Counted from the first letter of the stretch, positions 1-9,042 are shown. The stretch: DNA of 64,000 bases from Hwanghaeella sp964350445 (GCA_964350445.1 CAYGKA010000001.1:62001-126000); one strand, 5' to 3'. Notes: a model not told the origin generated them from the sequence alone. A program made the numbers and translations.

Positions 1-1
1 C

Positions 2-886
2 GGGGCGGACCTTGGCGGCGTCCACTACATCCGAACCTTGGCCGATATCGACGCGATGGCGGCGGAACTGGACCAGGTGAAGTCGGTCGTGGTGATCGGC
101 GGCGGGTTCATCGGACTGGAAGGGGCGGCCGCCCTGAAGATCATGGGCCGGAACGTCGCCGTCGTCGAATTGGCCGATAGGCTGATGGCGCGTGGGGTCG
201 GGCAAACGGTGAGCGGCTTTTTCGCCGAATATCATCGCAAGCAAGGCGTCGATATACGTCTGTCGACGGGTGTCGAAAGCCTGTCCGGCGAAAACGGGCG
301 CGTGACCGGCGTTGTCGTCAGCGGCGGGGATGTCCTGCCGGCGGATCTAGTCGTCGTCGGGATCGGCGTTCTACCCAATCAGGAAATTGCGTCGGATGCC
401 GGGATATCCTGCGGCAACGGCGTCATCGTCGACGAATTCATGCAGACCAGCGATCCGGACATCCTGGCGGCTGGCGATTGCGCCCAATTCGAGGGTCGTT
501 TCTACGGCGGGCCGCTGCGCCTCGAATCCGTTCAGAACGCGACGGATCAGGCGCGTACCGCCGGGGCGACGATCGCGGGGGTGAAGAAACCCTATGACGC
601 GGCGCCCTGGTTCTGGTCCGATCAGTTCGACCTCAAGCTTCAGATGACCGGCATCACCGCCGGCAACGATCTGGAAATCATCCGGGGCGATGTCGCGGCG
701 GGCGAATTCTCCGTATTTTATTTCATGGGCGACAAATGGCTCGGCACCGATACGGTGAACCAGCCGGCCAACCATATCGGCAGCCGCCGGTTGCTCGACG
801 CGGGCTACGCGCTCAGCAAGGCCGAGGCGGCGGATGAAGAACTCGCCCTGAAGGATCTCGTAAAGGCAGTGCGTAAGGGCGGCTGA
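2..886 (+). CDS. FAD-dependent ferredoxin/rubredoxin reductase-type oxidoreductase, 3' part
   Basis: C-terminal part of a pyridine-nucleotide flavoprotein that passes electrons from NAD(P)H to a ferredoxin-type partner of an oxygenase or P450. The frame is open to the left edge, so the true start lies outside the window; a TTG at 38 is only an internal codon. The visible part contains the NAD(P)H-binding loop IGGGFIGLE, the FAD-contacting AAGDCA segment (about position 475), and a C-terminal reductase domain beginning near APWFWSDQFD. The partner ferredoxin and the oxygenase are not visible. The next gene starts 59 bases downstream. Family assignment is secure; the electron acceptor is unknown. 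Confidence 0.85.
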   Translation, partial: GADLGGVHYIRTLADIDAMAAELDQVKSVVVIGGGFIGLEGAAALKIMGRNVAVVELADRLMARGVGQTVSGFFAEYHRKQGVDIRLSTGVESLSGENGRVTGVVVSGGDVLPADLVVVGIGVLPNQEIASDAGISCGNGVIVDEFMQTSDPDILAAGDCAQFEGRFYGGPLRLESVQNATDQARTAGATIAGVKKPYDAAPWFWSDQFDLKLQMTGITAGNDLEIIRGDVAAGEFSVFYFMGDKWLGTDTVNQPANHIGSRRLLDAGYALSKAEAADEELALKDLVKAVRKGG

Positions 887-945
887 GGAACGGAAAACGC
901 GTTCCGCCGCCGATAAAAAGAAATTAAGTATCGGGAGGCGGACGC

Positions 946-2103
946 GTGAAAATCACCAAAATCGAAAGCCGGGTCTACGGCCATGACATGCCCAAGATGG
1001 GATATAGTCAGGCTTGGTTCACGCGGCGCTCCTGCCATCTCGTCCGCGTCGAAACCGACGAGGGCATCGTCGGCGTCGGGGAGGTGTTCGGCGCCGGCAA
1101 TGTCGCACTCGGCAACAAGGCAATCGTTGAACAGGTGATCCAGCCCATGCTGTTGGGCGAGGACCCGATCGCCCGGCAGTTTCTTTGGCACAAGGTCTAC
1201 AACACGCTCCGCGACCATGGGCAGAAGGGCATGCCGCTGCAGGCCCAATCGGCTATCGACATCGCACTCTGGGACATCGCCGGCCAGGCGACCGGCCTGC
1301 CGCTGGTGAAACTGCTCGGCGGTCCGTGCCGGGAAGAGGTCACCGTCTACGGTTACGGCATGATGCTGCGGCAGGAGGAGGACCTCGAGGCCTCCTTCGC
1401 GGAAGAAGCGGCCGCGATAGCCGAAATGGGCTTCAAATGCACCAAGATGAAAATCGGCATGGGGCCGAAAAAGGACGTGAAGCTGATAGAGGCGGTGCGC
1501 AACGCCATCCCGGAGGAAATGGGGCTCGGCGTCGACGCGAACCACGCCTATGTCCTCAAGGACGCGATGTATGTCGGCGCGGCAATGGACGATATGGACA
1601 TCGCCTGGTTCGAAGAACCCGTCGCGAACGAAGATCATCAGGGATACAGAGACCTGTGCCAGGCGCTGAAAACGCCGGTTTCAGGCGGTGAGGCGGAATT
1701 CACCCGCTGGGGTTTCCGCGATCTGCTCGAGAACCGTTGCGTCGATATCGTTCAGCCGGAAGTGTGTGGACTGGGCGGGATTACCGAATATCTCAACGTG
1801 CTTGCCTTGGCGCATACGCATTTCATCCCCTGCATGAACCATTGCTGGGGATCGGACGTGTCGGTGGCCATGACGCTGCATCTGCTCTGCGCGCAGCAGG
1901 ACCTGCCGGGCGGCTTGTTTCCACAAACGCCGATGCTGGAATTCGATTCGACCGTCAGCCATTTCCGGGACGAGATCCTGGAGGAGCCGCTGGACATTTT
2001 CGGCCAGGTAAAACGCCAGGACGGCAAGGCGAAACCGCCAATGCGGCCGGGTATCGGCGTTACGGTCAACTGGGAAGCCCTGGAACGGTATAGGGTGGCA
2101 TGA
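946..2103 (+). CDS. Mandelate racemase / muconate lactonizing enzyme family protein
   Basis: Enolase-superfamily enzyme of 385 aa, which abstracts the proton alpha to a carboxylate and stabilises the enediolate with Mg2+. The N-terminal capping domain (about residues 1-125) is followed by the TIM barrel. The acid/base pair is visible as K167-x-K169 on one side and His299 (in MNHCWGS) on the other. The metal ligands are Asp197 (VDANHAY), Glu223 (WFEEP) and Glu249 (SGGEAE). KxK plus His is the mandelate racemase-subgroup pattern, so it is probably a sugar-acid dehydratase or racemase; the substrate cannot be read from sequence. Start is GTG at 946 behind a GGGAGG-type ribosome site. Confidence 0.88.
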   Translation: MKITKIESRVYGHDMPKMGYSQAWFTRRSCHLVRVETDEGIVGVGEVFGAGNVALGNKAIVEQVIQPMLLGEDPIARQFLWHKVYNTLRDHGQKGMPLQAQSAIDIALWDIAGQATGLPLVKLLGGPCREEVTVYGYGMMLRQEEDLEASFAEEAAAIAEMGFKCTKMKIGMGPKKDVKLIEAVRNAIPEEMGLGVDANHAYVLKDAMYVGAAMDDMDIAWFEEPVANEDHQGYRDLCQALKTPVSGGEAEFTRWGFRDLLENRCVDIVQPEVCGLGGITEYLNVLALAHTHFIPCMNHCWGSDVSVAMTLHLLCAQQDLPGGLFPQTPMLEFDSTVSHFRDEILEEPLDIFGQVKRQDGKAKPPMRPGIGVTVNWEALERYRVA

Positions 2104-2118
2104 TCTGCTTCTGAGATT

Positions 2119-2136
2119 GCCTTTGCGGTTAAAGGC
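2119..2136 (+). other. Short perfect hairpin after the enolase-superfamily gene
   Basis: GCCTTT and AAAGGC face each other around a six-base loop, 16 bases after the stop codon. There is no T-run behind it, so it may be a transcript-stabilising 3' hairpin rather than a Rho-independent terminator. Confidence 0.3.
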
Positions 2137-2221
2137 GAGCACCATGATACCCGTTGGATTGACCTGAATTGGTCGTTTAGGGGAAGTCCTGGCGCCAGCC
2201 GGGCATAGAAGAGACCGGTTC

Positions 2222-2860
2222 ATGTTCGAACAGATCGAAGCCTGCGCCTTTACGCGCTGGTCACCCAAGATCGGCGACCCGCATATCATGGGGTGGGTCA
2301 CCGTTGCCGCCTATGCCATTGCCGCCCTTTTGGCGCTGCGCGCCGCGATCAAGGCCAAACACGTTTATCCATATGAAACGGTCGGCACTCAGCGTTTCTT
2401 CTGGATTTCGGTGGCGGTCCTGTTTCTGTTCCTATCGGTGAACAAGCAATTGGACCTGCAGTCCTTCATCACCGCCGTCGGCCGGTGTTATTCTCAGGTC
2501 AACGGGTGGTATGACGAAAGGCGGGAATTCCAACGGCAGTTCATTTGGGGGCTGGTCGGCGTAACCGCGGTCGCCTTCGTGTTCCTGGCTTGGAAACTGC
2601 GGCGCATCGTCCGGACCAACTGGATCGCGCTGCTCGGCGTCTTTCTTGTCGTGCTGTTCATTCTGGTCAGGGCCGTCGGGTTCCATCATTTCGATGCCGT
2701 GATCCGGTATGAGGTCAACGACGTCAAGATGAACTGGGTGATGGAACTTGGTGGGATATTCTTCGTCATCCTGGGCGGGCTGCTGCTGCCGCGCGGTGGC
2801 CGGAAGGGCAGGGAAGCGGTCTATATCGACTGGAGCAAGCAAGAGAATGAAACCTCTTGA
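2222..2860 (+). CDS. Multi-pass membrane protein of unknown function
   Basis: A 212-aa protein with four or five hydrophobic segments: near residues 22-42, 58-78, 105-122, 135-155 and 176-190. The loop after the second segment carries NKQLDLQ. That phrase is recalled from uncharacterised membrane proteins near polysaccharide genes, but no function is known to me. The C-terminus is polar and cytoplasmic-looking. It lies between the enolase-superfamily gene and fliL on the same strand, with gaps of 118 and 76 bases, so co-transcription is possible but not shown. No enzyme motif is visible. Confidence 0.75.
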   Translation: MFEQIEACAFTRWSPKIGDPHIMGWVTVAAYAIAALLALRAAIKAKHVYPYETVGTQRFFWISVAVLFLFLSVNKQLDLQSFITAVGRCYSQVNGWYDERREFQRQFIWGLVGVTAVAFVFLAWKLRRIVRTNWIALLGVFLVVLFILVRAVGFHHFDAVIRYEVNDVKMNWVMELGGIFFVILGGLLLPRGGRKGREAVYIDWSKQENETS

Positions 2861-2936
2861 TGCCACCGATGGCCGGTATCGCTTGTTTGCGGGGCTTGAA
2901 GGGTGTGATAACCACCGTTCCTAACGGCGCGGCCAA

Positions 2937-3389
2937 ATGAAAAAGCTTCTTTTGATCATAATACCCATCTTGCTTCTCCTCGGCTCAGCCGGGGGGGCGG
3001 CCTACTACTGGTTCGTCCTCAAGGATGCGACGGGGGAAGCCGAGGTGGCAGAGCCGCCGCCACCGCCGCCCGACCCGGAACTGGTCCAGCTCGACTCGCT
3101 TACCATTCCAGTGATCCGTAACGGGTCCGTTCAGAAATACATCCTGTTGAAGATCACCCTTCAGTTGATGGACCAGGACGGCAAGGAATTGGCTTTGCGG
3201 GTCATGCCGCGCATCAAGGAAGAAACCTACATTTCGCTTCACGACTATTTTTCGGCCGCCCCTCTCGATCAACCGATCAGTATTGTGGCAATCAAGCGGC
3301 GCCTCCGGAAGATCGCCGAAAAGAATATCGGATCGGAGAACCTGGTAGATGTCCTGATCGAGGGCATTTACGAAAAACGCGGAAGTTGA
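2937..3389 (+). CDS. fliL: FliL-like flagellar basal-body-associated protein
   Basis: A 150-aa single-pass inner membrane protein. FliL proteins sit at the flagellar stator/MS-ring interface and influence motor torque. Residues 3-27 form the membrane anchor. A proline-rich linker follows (six consecutive Pro near residue 41), then the periplasmic domain with the usual FliL layout: a beta strand with YILLKITLQL, then a helix ending in RRLRKIAEKN. It is an orphan here, with no fliM, fliN or motA in the window, so it could be a FliL paralogue rather than the main motor component. The MFS gene begins about 30 bases downstream. Confidence 0.75.
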   Translation: MKKLLLIIIPILLLLGSAGGAAYYWFVLKDATGEAEVAEPPPPPPDPELVQLDSLTIPVIRNGSVQKYILLKITLQLMDQDGKELALRVMPRIKEETYISLHDYFSAAPLDQPISIVAIKRRLRKIAEKNIGSENLVDVLIEGIYEKRGS

Positions 3390-3419
3390 TCCGCCCCTGC
3401 CAATCGAGTGACGTGCCCC

Positions 3420-4685
3420 ATGTCTTTCCTTGCCGGTAAATTTTCGGCCCTGTCCGGGGCCGACCCGACGAAACGCAACGTCCTGCTGTTGGCGATCTGT
3501 CTGGCGTTCAGCATGTCGGGGACCAGCCTGAACATGGTCGTGTCCGCCTTGACGGGAAAAATGCTGGCGGATCCGAACGCCACCGTGACCTTGCCGTTTC
3601 TGGGCACCTTGCCGGAAGTGAGTTTGGCGACCTTGCCGCTCAGCCTGCAGTTCATCGGGACCATGTTGGCGACGATCCCCGCCTCGATGTTCATGCGCCG
3701 CGTCGGTCGCCGTGTCGGCTTCACGATCGGCCAGTTGATCGGCGCTTGCGGTGCCGCGCTTGCCTGTTGGGCGATCCTTGAGGGCAGCTTCTGGATGTTT
3801 GCCGCCTGCGGCCTGATGATCGGGGTGCATAACGCCTTCTGGCAATACTACCGTTTCGCGGCCTCTGAAACCGCCAGCGAGGCGTTCCGCCCAAGGGCCA
3901 TATCCCTTGTCATGGCGGGCGGTGTTGTGGCCGCCATCGTCGGCCCGACACTTGCCGACAAGAGCCAGGACCTCCTCGCACCGGTGATGTTCGCGGGGTC
4001 CTATGCAGTCGTCATCGTCCTGTGCCTGATCACGGTCGTCATTCTTCAATTTATCCGCATCCCCAACTTGCGGCCAGAAGAACGCCGCGAGTCCGGACGG
4101 CCCTTGCGTGAGATCGCCAAACAGCCGGTCTTCATCGTGGCCGTCGTTGCGGCGATGCTGGGTTACGCGGTGATGTCGCTGGTGATGACGGCGACCCCGC
4201 TCGCCATGACGGTCTGCGGCTTCAACGTGTCCGACACGGCCTTTGTTATTCAATGGCACGTGCTGGGCATGTTCGCGCCCAGTTTCTTCACCGGCAGCCT
4301 GATTCGGCGATTCGGTGTGTTGACGATCATCAAGGTCGGCACGGTGCTGAACATCGTCTGCGTTGCGGTGAACCTCTCCGGGGTGGAAATACAGGACTTC
4401 TGGCTGGGCCTCGTGCTGCTGGGCGTCGGTTGGAATTTCATGTTTATCGGCGGCACGACCCTGTTGACCGGCACCTATACGGCGTCGGAGCGCAACAAGG
4501 TGCAAGCTCTCAATGATTTCATGGTCTTCGGCACCGTCAGCGTGGCCAGTCTATCGGCCGGCATCCTGCAATATCAGGTTGGCTGGCAAGCCGTGAACAT
4601 GGCGATCATCGCCCCGGTCCTGATGGTCTTCCTGGCTGCGCTGTGGTTACGGTTTTACCGCCGCGACGGCGCGCGCCTCGTCTGA
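3420..4685 (+). CDS. MFS transporter
   Basis: Major facilitator of 421 aa with about 12 hydrophobic segments. A charged loop between segments 2 and 3 (MRRVGRRVG) matches the position of the MFS signature, and a polar central loop with NLRPEERRESGR separates the two halves. I chose ATG 3420 over the in-frame GTG 3408. The substrate cannot be deduced, and neighbouring genes give no hint. The stop at 4685 is followed by a 237-base intergenic region leading to hppA. Confidence 0.85.
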   Translation: MSFLAGKFSALSGADPTKRNVLLLAICLAFSMSGTSLNMVVSALTGKMLADPNATVTLPFLGTLPEVSLATLPLSLQFIGTMLATIPASMFMRRVGRRVGFTIGQLIGACGAALACWAILEGSFWMFAACGLMIGVHNAFWQYYRFAASETASEAFRPRAISLVMAGGVVAAIVGPTLADKSQDLLAPVMFAGSYAVVIVLCLITVVILQFIRIPNLRPEERRESGRPLREIAKQPVFIVAVVAAMLGYAVMSLVMTATPLAMTVCGFNVSDTAFVIQWHVLGMFAPSFFTGSLIRRFGVLTIIKVGTVLNIVCVAVNLSGVEIQDFWLGLVLLGVGWNFMFIGGTTLLTGTYTASERNKVQALNDFMVFGTVSVASLSAGILQYQVGWQAVNMAIIAPVLMVFLAALWLRFYRRDGARLV

Positions 4686-4793
4686 CCGCCGCCCGCGATC
4701 GGGGCGCAATTCCTTCGCTTGCCTTCGTTTCCGCGTTACCTTAGTTTTCGCGCGGTCCGCGCTCCGGCTGATGTCGGGGCGGCGAAAATTGTG

Positions 4794-4922
4794 TCCCTAT
4801 TGCTGGAGGCAGCCGGCTAAGGGAATAACCCCGTGGGTGGAGGCGTACTGGCGGCAATAAGACCGCCGGGCGGGTATCCCCTCTAGGGATCAAACTTCAA
4901 GTTTGGGAAGGGTCAGAGCAAA
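4794..4922 (+). promoter_or_regulatory. Hairpin-rich leader of hppA
   Basis: Five small stems line up just before hppA. TCCCT 4794-4798 pairs with AGGGA 4820-4824; ACCC 4828-4831 with GGGT 4835-4838; GGCGG 4850-4854 with CCGCC 4863-4867; ATCCC 4876-4880 with GGGAT 4886-4890. The palindrome CAAACTTCAAGTTTG lies at 4891-4905. The last stem touches the ribosome site GGGAAGGGT (4905-4913), ten bases before the ATG, so folding could affect translation. No known riboswitch family was recognised. Confidence 0.4.
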
Positions 4923-6995
4923 ATGATTTACCTTATCATCGGCTGCGGTGTGCTGGCGGTCCTTTACGGCCTGTTCACGTCGCGTGCCATCATCGCCTCT
5001 AGCGCCGGTAACGAGCGCATGCAAGAGATTGCGGCCGCCATCCAGGAAGGGGCGTCCGCTTATTTGAATCGTCAGTACACGACGATCGGTATCGTCGGTG
5101 TCGTCGTGGCGATCATCCTGTTTTTCTCTCTGGGCCTTACGACGGCCATCGGCTTCCTGATCGGTGCGGTGATGTCCGGCGCCGCCGGTTACATCGGCAT
5201 GTTGGTCTCGGTTCGCGCGAATGTGCGCACGACCGAAGCGGCGCGCACCAGTCTGGCTGCCGGCCTCAGCATGGCGTTCCGCTCCGGTGCGGTGACGGGG
5301 ATGCTGGTTGCGGGATTGGCCCTGCTGTCCATCGCCGTCTACTACGCGATCCTAGACAATATGGGCGCGACCGGCCGTGACATGATCAACCCGTTGATCG
5401 GTCTTGCCTTCGGCGCGTCGCTGATTTCGATTTTCGCCCGTCTCGGCGGCGGTATCTTCACCAAGGGTGCGGATGTCGGCGCTGACCTCGTTGGCAAGGT
5501 TGAAGCCGGCATCCCGGAAGACGATCCCCGCAACCCGGCGGTTATCGCCGACAACGTCGGCGACAATGTCGGCGATTGTGCGGGCATGGCCGCTGACTTG
5601 TTCGAAACCTATGTCGTCACGATCGGCGCCACCATGGTTCTGGCCTTGCTGTATCTCAGCAACAACCCGAACCTGGAAATGATGCTGCTCTACCCGATGG
5701 CGATCGGTGGCGTTTGCCTGCTTGCCTCCATCATCGCGACCTTCTTCGTCCGCTTGGGCAGCAGCAACAACATCATGGGGGCTCTGTACAAGGGCTTCTT
5801 CGCCTCTGCCGTCCTGTCGGCGATCGCGCTTTATCCGATCACCGAAATGACCATCGGTACGGCAACGGAACTGACGATCAACGGCAAAACCTTCACAGGC
5901 ATGGATCTGTTCTGGTGCGGTATCACCGGTTTGGTCCTGACGGGCCTGATTGTTTGGGTGACGGAATACTACACCTCGACGGAATACCGTCCGGTCCGCT
6001 CGGTCGCCAAGGCGTCCGAAACCGGCCACGGAACGAACGTCATCCAGGGCCTCGCTGTTTCCATGGAAGCCACCGCGGTCCCGGCCATCCTGATCTGCGC
6101 CGCGATTGTCGTGACCAACATTTTCGCGGGCTTGTTTGGCATCGCGATTGCCGTGACGACGATGCTGGCGCTTGCCGGTATGGTCGTGGCGCTCGACGCC
6201 TATGGTCCGGTGACCGATAACGCGGGCGGTATCGCCGAAATGGCCGAACTGGACGACAGCGTCCGGAAGACCACAGACGCGCTGGATGCCGTTGGTAACA
6301 CCACCAAGGCCGTTACCAAGGGGTATGCCATCGGTTCCGCCGGTCTGGGCGCATTGGTCCTGTTCGCGGCCTATACTTCCGACCTGGATGCCTATTTCAG
6401 CGACGTGCCGGTCAACTTCTCGCTCTCGAACCCGTATGTCGTGGTCGGCCTGCTGCTTGGCGGTTTGCTGCCTTACCTGTTCGGTGCGATGAGCATGACC
6501 GCTGTCGGCCGCGCCGGCGGTGCCGTCGTGGTTGAAGTTCGCCGCCAGTTCAAGGAACTGCCAGGGATCATGAAAGGCACGACCAAGCCGGAATACGGCC
6601 GTTGCGTCGACATGCTGACCAAGACCGCGATCAAGGAAATGGTTATCCCGTCGCTCCTGCCGATCTTCTCACCGATCGTGCTCTACTTCGTGATCAATGC
6701 GATTGCGGGCCAGGGTGCTGCTTTCTCAGCGCTCGGTGCTCTGCTGCTCGGCGTGATCGTCACGGGTCTGTTCGTTGCGCTGTCGATGACAGCCGGCGGC
6801 GGTGCCTGGGACAACGCGAAGAAGTATATCGAAGACGGCAACCACGGTGGTAAAGGGTCCGAAGCTCACAAGGCCGCGGTCACCGGTGACACGGTCGGCG
6901 ACCCGTACAAGGATACGGCGGGTCCGGCCGTCAATCCGATGATCAAGATCACCAACATCGTGGCGATCCTGCTTCTGGCGGCGCTGGCCCACTAA
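4923..6995 (+). CDS. hppA: K+-insensitive pyrophosphate-energized proton pump
   Basis: Membrane H+-pyrophosphatase of 690 aa that hydrolyses PPi and pumps protons across the inner membrane, saving energy during biosynthesis or low-energy growth. About 16 membrane segments are present. The acidic PPi/Mg2+ sites are visible: GADVGADLVGKVE with DNVGDNVGDCAG (about residues 180-220), DNAGGIAEMAE (about 432) and GDTVGDPYKDTAGPA (about 657). The diagnostic stretch GNTTKAVTKG has Lys462 and Thr465, which marks the K+-independent class; K+-dependent pumps have Ala and Gly there. The gene stands alone behind a structured leader and is followed by a strong terminator. Confidence 0.97.
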   Translation: MIYLIIGCGVLAVLYGLFTSRAIIASSAGNERMQEIAAAIQEGASAYLNRQYTTIGIVGVVVAIILFFSLGLTTAIGFLIGAVMSGAAGYIGMLVSVRANVRTTEAARTSLAAGLSMAFRSGAVTGMLVAGLALLSIAVYYAILDNMGATGRDMINPLIGLAFGASLISIFARLGGGIFTKGADVGADLVGKVEAGIPEDDPRNPAVIADNVGDNVGDCAGMAADLFETYVVTIGATMVLALLYLSNNPNLEMMLLYPMAIGGVCLLASIIATFFVRLGSSNNIMGALYKGFFASAVLSAIALYPITEMTIGTATELTINGKTFTGMDLFWCGITGLVLTGLIVWVTEYYTSTEYRPVRSVAKASETGHGTNVIQGLAVSMEATAVPAILICAAIVVTNIFAGLFGIAIAVTTMLALAGMVVALDAYGPVTDNAGGIAEMAELDDSVRKTTDALDAVGNTTKAVTKGYAIGSAGLGALVLFAAYTSDLDAYFSDVPVNFSLSNPYVVVGLLLGGLLPYLFGAMSMTAVGRAGGAVVVEVRRQFKELPGIMKGTTKPEYGRCVDMLTKTAIKEMVIPSLLPIFSPIVLYFVINAIAGQGAAFSALGALLLGVIVTGLFVALSMTAGGGAWDNAKKYIEDGNHGGKGSEAHKAAVTGDTVGDPYKDTAGPAVNPMIKITNIVAILLLAALAH

Positions 6996-7048
6996 GAAGG
7001 GCCGCCAAGCCAATACCGGGCCCGGTTCGCCGGGCTTGAAAGAACTGA

Positions 7049-7080
7049 CCCCCGGGGCGATGCCTCGGGGGTTTTCTTTT
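7049..7080 (+). terminator. Rho-independent terminator of hppA
   Basis: The stem CCCCCG / CGGGGG is extended by GGC / GCC after one mismatch and closes a three-base loop. It is followed directly by a T-rich tail (7072-7080), 53 bases after the hppA stop. Confidence 0.9.
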
Positions 7081-7138
7081 GGTCTCTTGGAATGCGCTAA
7101 GGGATGGATCGGAGGGCAGGGCGCTGGGGTGAACTGCC

Positions 7139-7618
7139 CTAGTAACCCGGTGCCGCGCCGCCGACCTTGCCCAGGTTTCCGAAGATCTGTTCGAAAACGC
7201 TGAGTTCCTTGCCCGCGGTCGATGTCGTGCGGTCCGTCGTAGTGATATCGCGCGCGTCTTCCTCGTTATAGGTTTCCATGTGTTCGAGGACGCCGGCATC
7301 GCTGAAATAGAGCGCCAGCACCTGCTGTTCGACGACATCTTCCGCCAGGAAGGCCCACTGCTCCGTGCGGCGGCTGATATAGTACCAGATGTTGTCGTCA
7401 AACGTGCCGAGCACCGACGGGCTGCCCAGGATCGATTCAACTTCGCTCTTCCGCTGCTTTCCGACTTCCAGCTGTTCGATCTGATAGTCGCGCGGAAGAT
7501 TGCCGCGTAACGCCGTCTTGGGCGTGCAGGCGGTGGCCGCAAGGGCGATCACGGCGACGCCTGCCAGAAGGCGGGCGTTCCTGCCGAGTTTGGGAAGAAA
7601 GGCGGCTTGTTTCGTCAT
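7139..7618 (-). CDS. bamE: Outer membrane assembly lipoprotein BamE (SmpA/OmlA family)
   Basis: A 159-aa lipoprotein component of the BAM complex that inserts beta-barrel proteins into the outer membrane. The signal peptide is hydrophobic (about residues 15-30) and ends in the lipobox LAATAC, so Cys31 would be lipidated. The SmpA/OmlA domain follows, with the typical order: LEVGKQRKSEVESILGSPS, then WYYISRR. The frame stays open upstream to 7705, but the lipobox spacing and ATG 7618 favour the shorter protein. It diverges from the bc1 chaperone gene across 230 bases, which must hold both promoters. Confidence 0.9.
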   Translation of the reverse strand: MTKQAAFLPKLGRNARLLAGVAVIALAATACTPKTALRGNLPRDYQIEQLEVGKQRKSEVESILGSPSVLGTFDDNIWYYISRRTEQWAFLAEDVVEQQVLALYFSDAGVLEHMETYNEEDARDITTTDRTTSTAGKELSVFEQIFGNLGKVGGAAPGY

Positions 7619-7848
7619 GGAGCGGATACTGGCTACCCTGTCTTGGCGAAGTTTGTTTGATCGGCTCGCTGCATATGGCGCCGCCGGACGGCTTGTCCAA
7701 GGCATTGCCGGTTACATTTTCCGCCGCGGGACCTTGACCCCGCAGCGATAAGGGCCGATTTGGTGGGCAAATTCGCACCGGCCCCTGTATGTGTCAATTC
7801 AGGAACGCCATGCGCCGCCGCCCATCCCATTGATCCGGTGAGACCGTC

Positions 7849-8409
7849 ATGCCCCTGTTGCGCGCCATCCGCCGCTTCTTCGACCTGGATAGTCACGATT
7901 CCCGTGCCGTTGCGCTTTATGCGTCGGTTGTCGACCGTGCCAGGACCCCGGCCTTCTATACTGTCATGAAGGTGGCGGATACGGTGGATGGCCGGTTCGA
8001 CATGATCGTGCTGCACCTGTTCCTGATTTTGAATCGATTCCCGAAAGAGGAACGGAACAATCCGGTGCTGCGGGCCGTGTTGGAGGAACATTTTGCGGAT
8101 ATGGACAATTCGCTGCGTGAGATCGGGGTTGGGGACTTGAGCGTCCCCAAGAAGATCCACCGCATGATCGATGCGCTTTACGGGCGGTTCGAGACCTATG
8201 AAAAGGCGTTGACCGGCCCGACCCCGGTGGAAGACATCGCCGATGCCTTGGCGCGCAACGTCTATCGCGGAAGCGCCGCCGGCGATCAAGCCGTCGCCCC
8301 GGGCCTGGAAAGCCTGACAAAGTATGTGCTGGAAGCCAGGGCCGCCCTTGCCGCGCAGGACCCGGCCGCCATTCTCGACGGGAAGGTAGCCTTCCCGGAG
8401 CCGGGATAA
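7849..8409 (+). CDS. Ubiquinol-cytochrome c chaperone family protein (CBP3-like)
   Basis: A 186-aa protein of the family related to mitochondrial Cbp3/UQCC1, which helps assembly of cytochrome b in the bc1 complex. The family signature is visible: an all-helical core with ARTPAFYTVMKVADTVDGRF and a stretch LFLILNRF, then VPKKIHRMIDALYGR. It sits divergently from bamE and just upstream of the DUF177 gene, an order familiar in alphaproteobacteria. Start is ATG 7849. The function is inferred from family; bc1 genes are not in the window. Confidence 0.85.
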   Translation: MPLLRAIRRFFDLDSHDSRAVALYASVVDRARTPAFYTVMKVADTVDGRFDMIVLHLFLILNRFPKEERNNPVLRAVLEEHFADMDNSLREIGVGDLSVPKKIHRMIDALYGRFETYEKALTGPTPVEDIADALARNVYRGSAAGDQAVAPGLESLTKYVLEARAALAAQDPAAILDGKVAFPEPG

Positions 8410-8442
8410 GTGCCGGACGGGATATCGATACAGGAAAAGACC

Positions 8443-9042
8443 ATGACTGAACGTAAAGACCAAACGACCGCTGCCGATCCCGTTGAAGACAGGGAATTCT
8501 CGGTTTGGGTCGATCCCGATTCCCTGCCGGGCGAGGGGCGTCACGTCCGCCTTGCGCCGACAGAGGAGGAATGTGCCGCCATTGCCGCCAGGCTTGATCT
8601 GCTGGCCCTTCCGGCCTTCGAGGCGAAGGTCCATCTACGGCCGGGCAAGGGCGGCGGCCGCGGCGTCAAGGTAGCGGGACTTGTTAAGGCCCGGGTCGTG
8701 CAAGGCTGTGTCGTCTCCCTGGAACCGGTTGAAGGTGACGTCGAGGAGGAGTTCGAGGCGAAGTTCGGGCCGGTGGACGAGGCGCTGAACCTGGAACTGA
8801 CGCTGGAGGACGAAGATCCCGTGGAACCCTTCGAGGCCCGTGGAATCGATGTTGGCGAATTGGCGGTTCAGCATCTGTCCTTGTCGTTGGACCCATACCC
8901 CCGGGCAGAGGGCGTCGCGGTAGAGGATCTGTTGAAAGACGGACCGAAAGGCGGCGGCAAGCAAGGGAAAGAGGATGTTGTGACGCTCAATGCGCCGAGC
9001 GGGCCTTTCGCGGAGCTTGCAAAACTGAAGCGTAAGGATTAA
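8443..9042 (+). CDS. DUF177 (YceD family) protein
   Basis: A 199-aa soluble acidic protein of the YceD/DUF177 family. Family members lie next to rpmF across bacteria and have been linked to 23S rRNA accumulation. The sequence has the usual core with VQGCVVSLEPVEGDVEEEFEAKFGP. In many members two cysteines precede this core; only one (in QGCVVS) is visible here. I chose ATG 8443 over GTG 8410, which touches the preceding stop. A 135-base gap, presumably with the rpmF promoter, separates it from rpmF. Confidence 0.85.
   Translation: MTERKDQTTAADPVEDREFSVWVDPDSLPGEGRHVRLAPTEEECAAIAARLDLLALPAFEAKVHLRPGKGGGRGVKVAGLVKARVVQGCVVSLEPVEGDVEEEFEAKFGPVDEALNLELTLEDEDPVEPFEARGIDVGELAVQHLSLSLDPYPRAEGVAVEDLLKDGPKGGGKQGKEDVVTLNAPSGPFAELAKLKRKD

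Noticed and set aside
887..945. Terminator after the flavoprotein (GGAACG / CGTTCC hairpin)
   Set aside because: No T-run follows, and the next gene begins 59 bases downstream on the same strand.
2861..2936. Sigma-54 promoter before fliL
   Set aside because: A TGGC...GCTTG stretch is present, but the GG-to-GC spacing is too short for sigma-54.
2985..4505. 506-aa minus-strand frame opposite fliL and the MFS gene
   Set aside because: It is rich in Arg/His/Gln and lacks any domain; it is the antisense shadow of two well-supported plus-strand genes.
7090..7140. Terminator of bamE (AGGGCAG / CTGCCCT hairpin)
   Set aside because: The stem is present but no U-tract lies behind it in the bamE direction; not strong enough to annotate.
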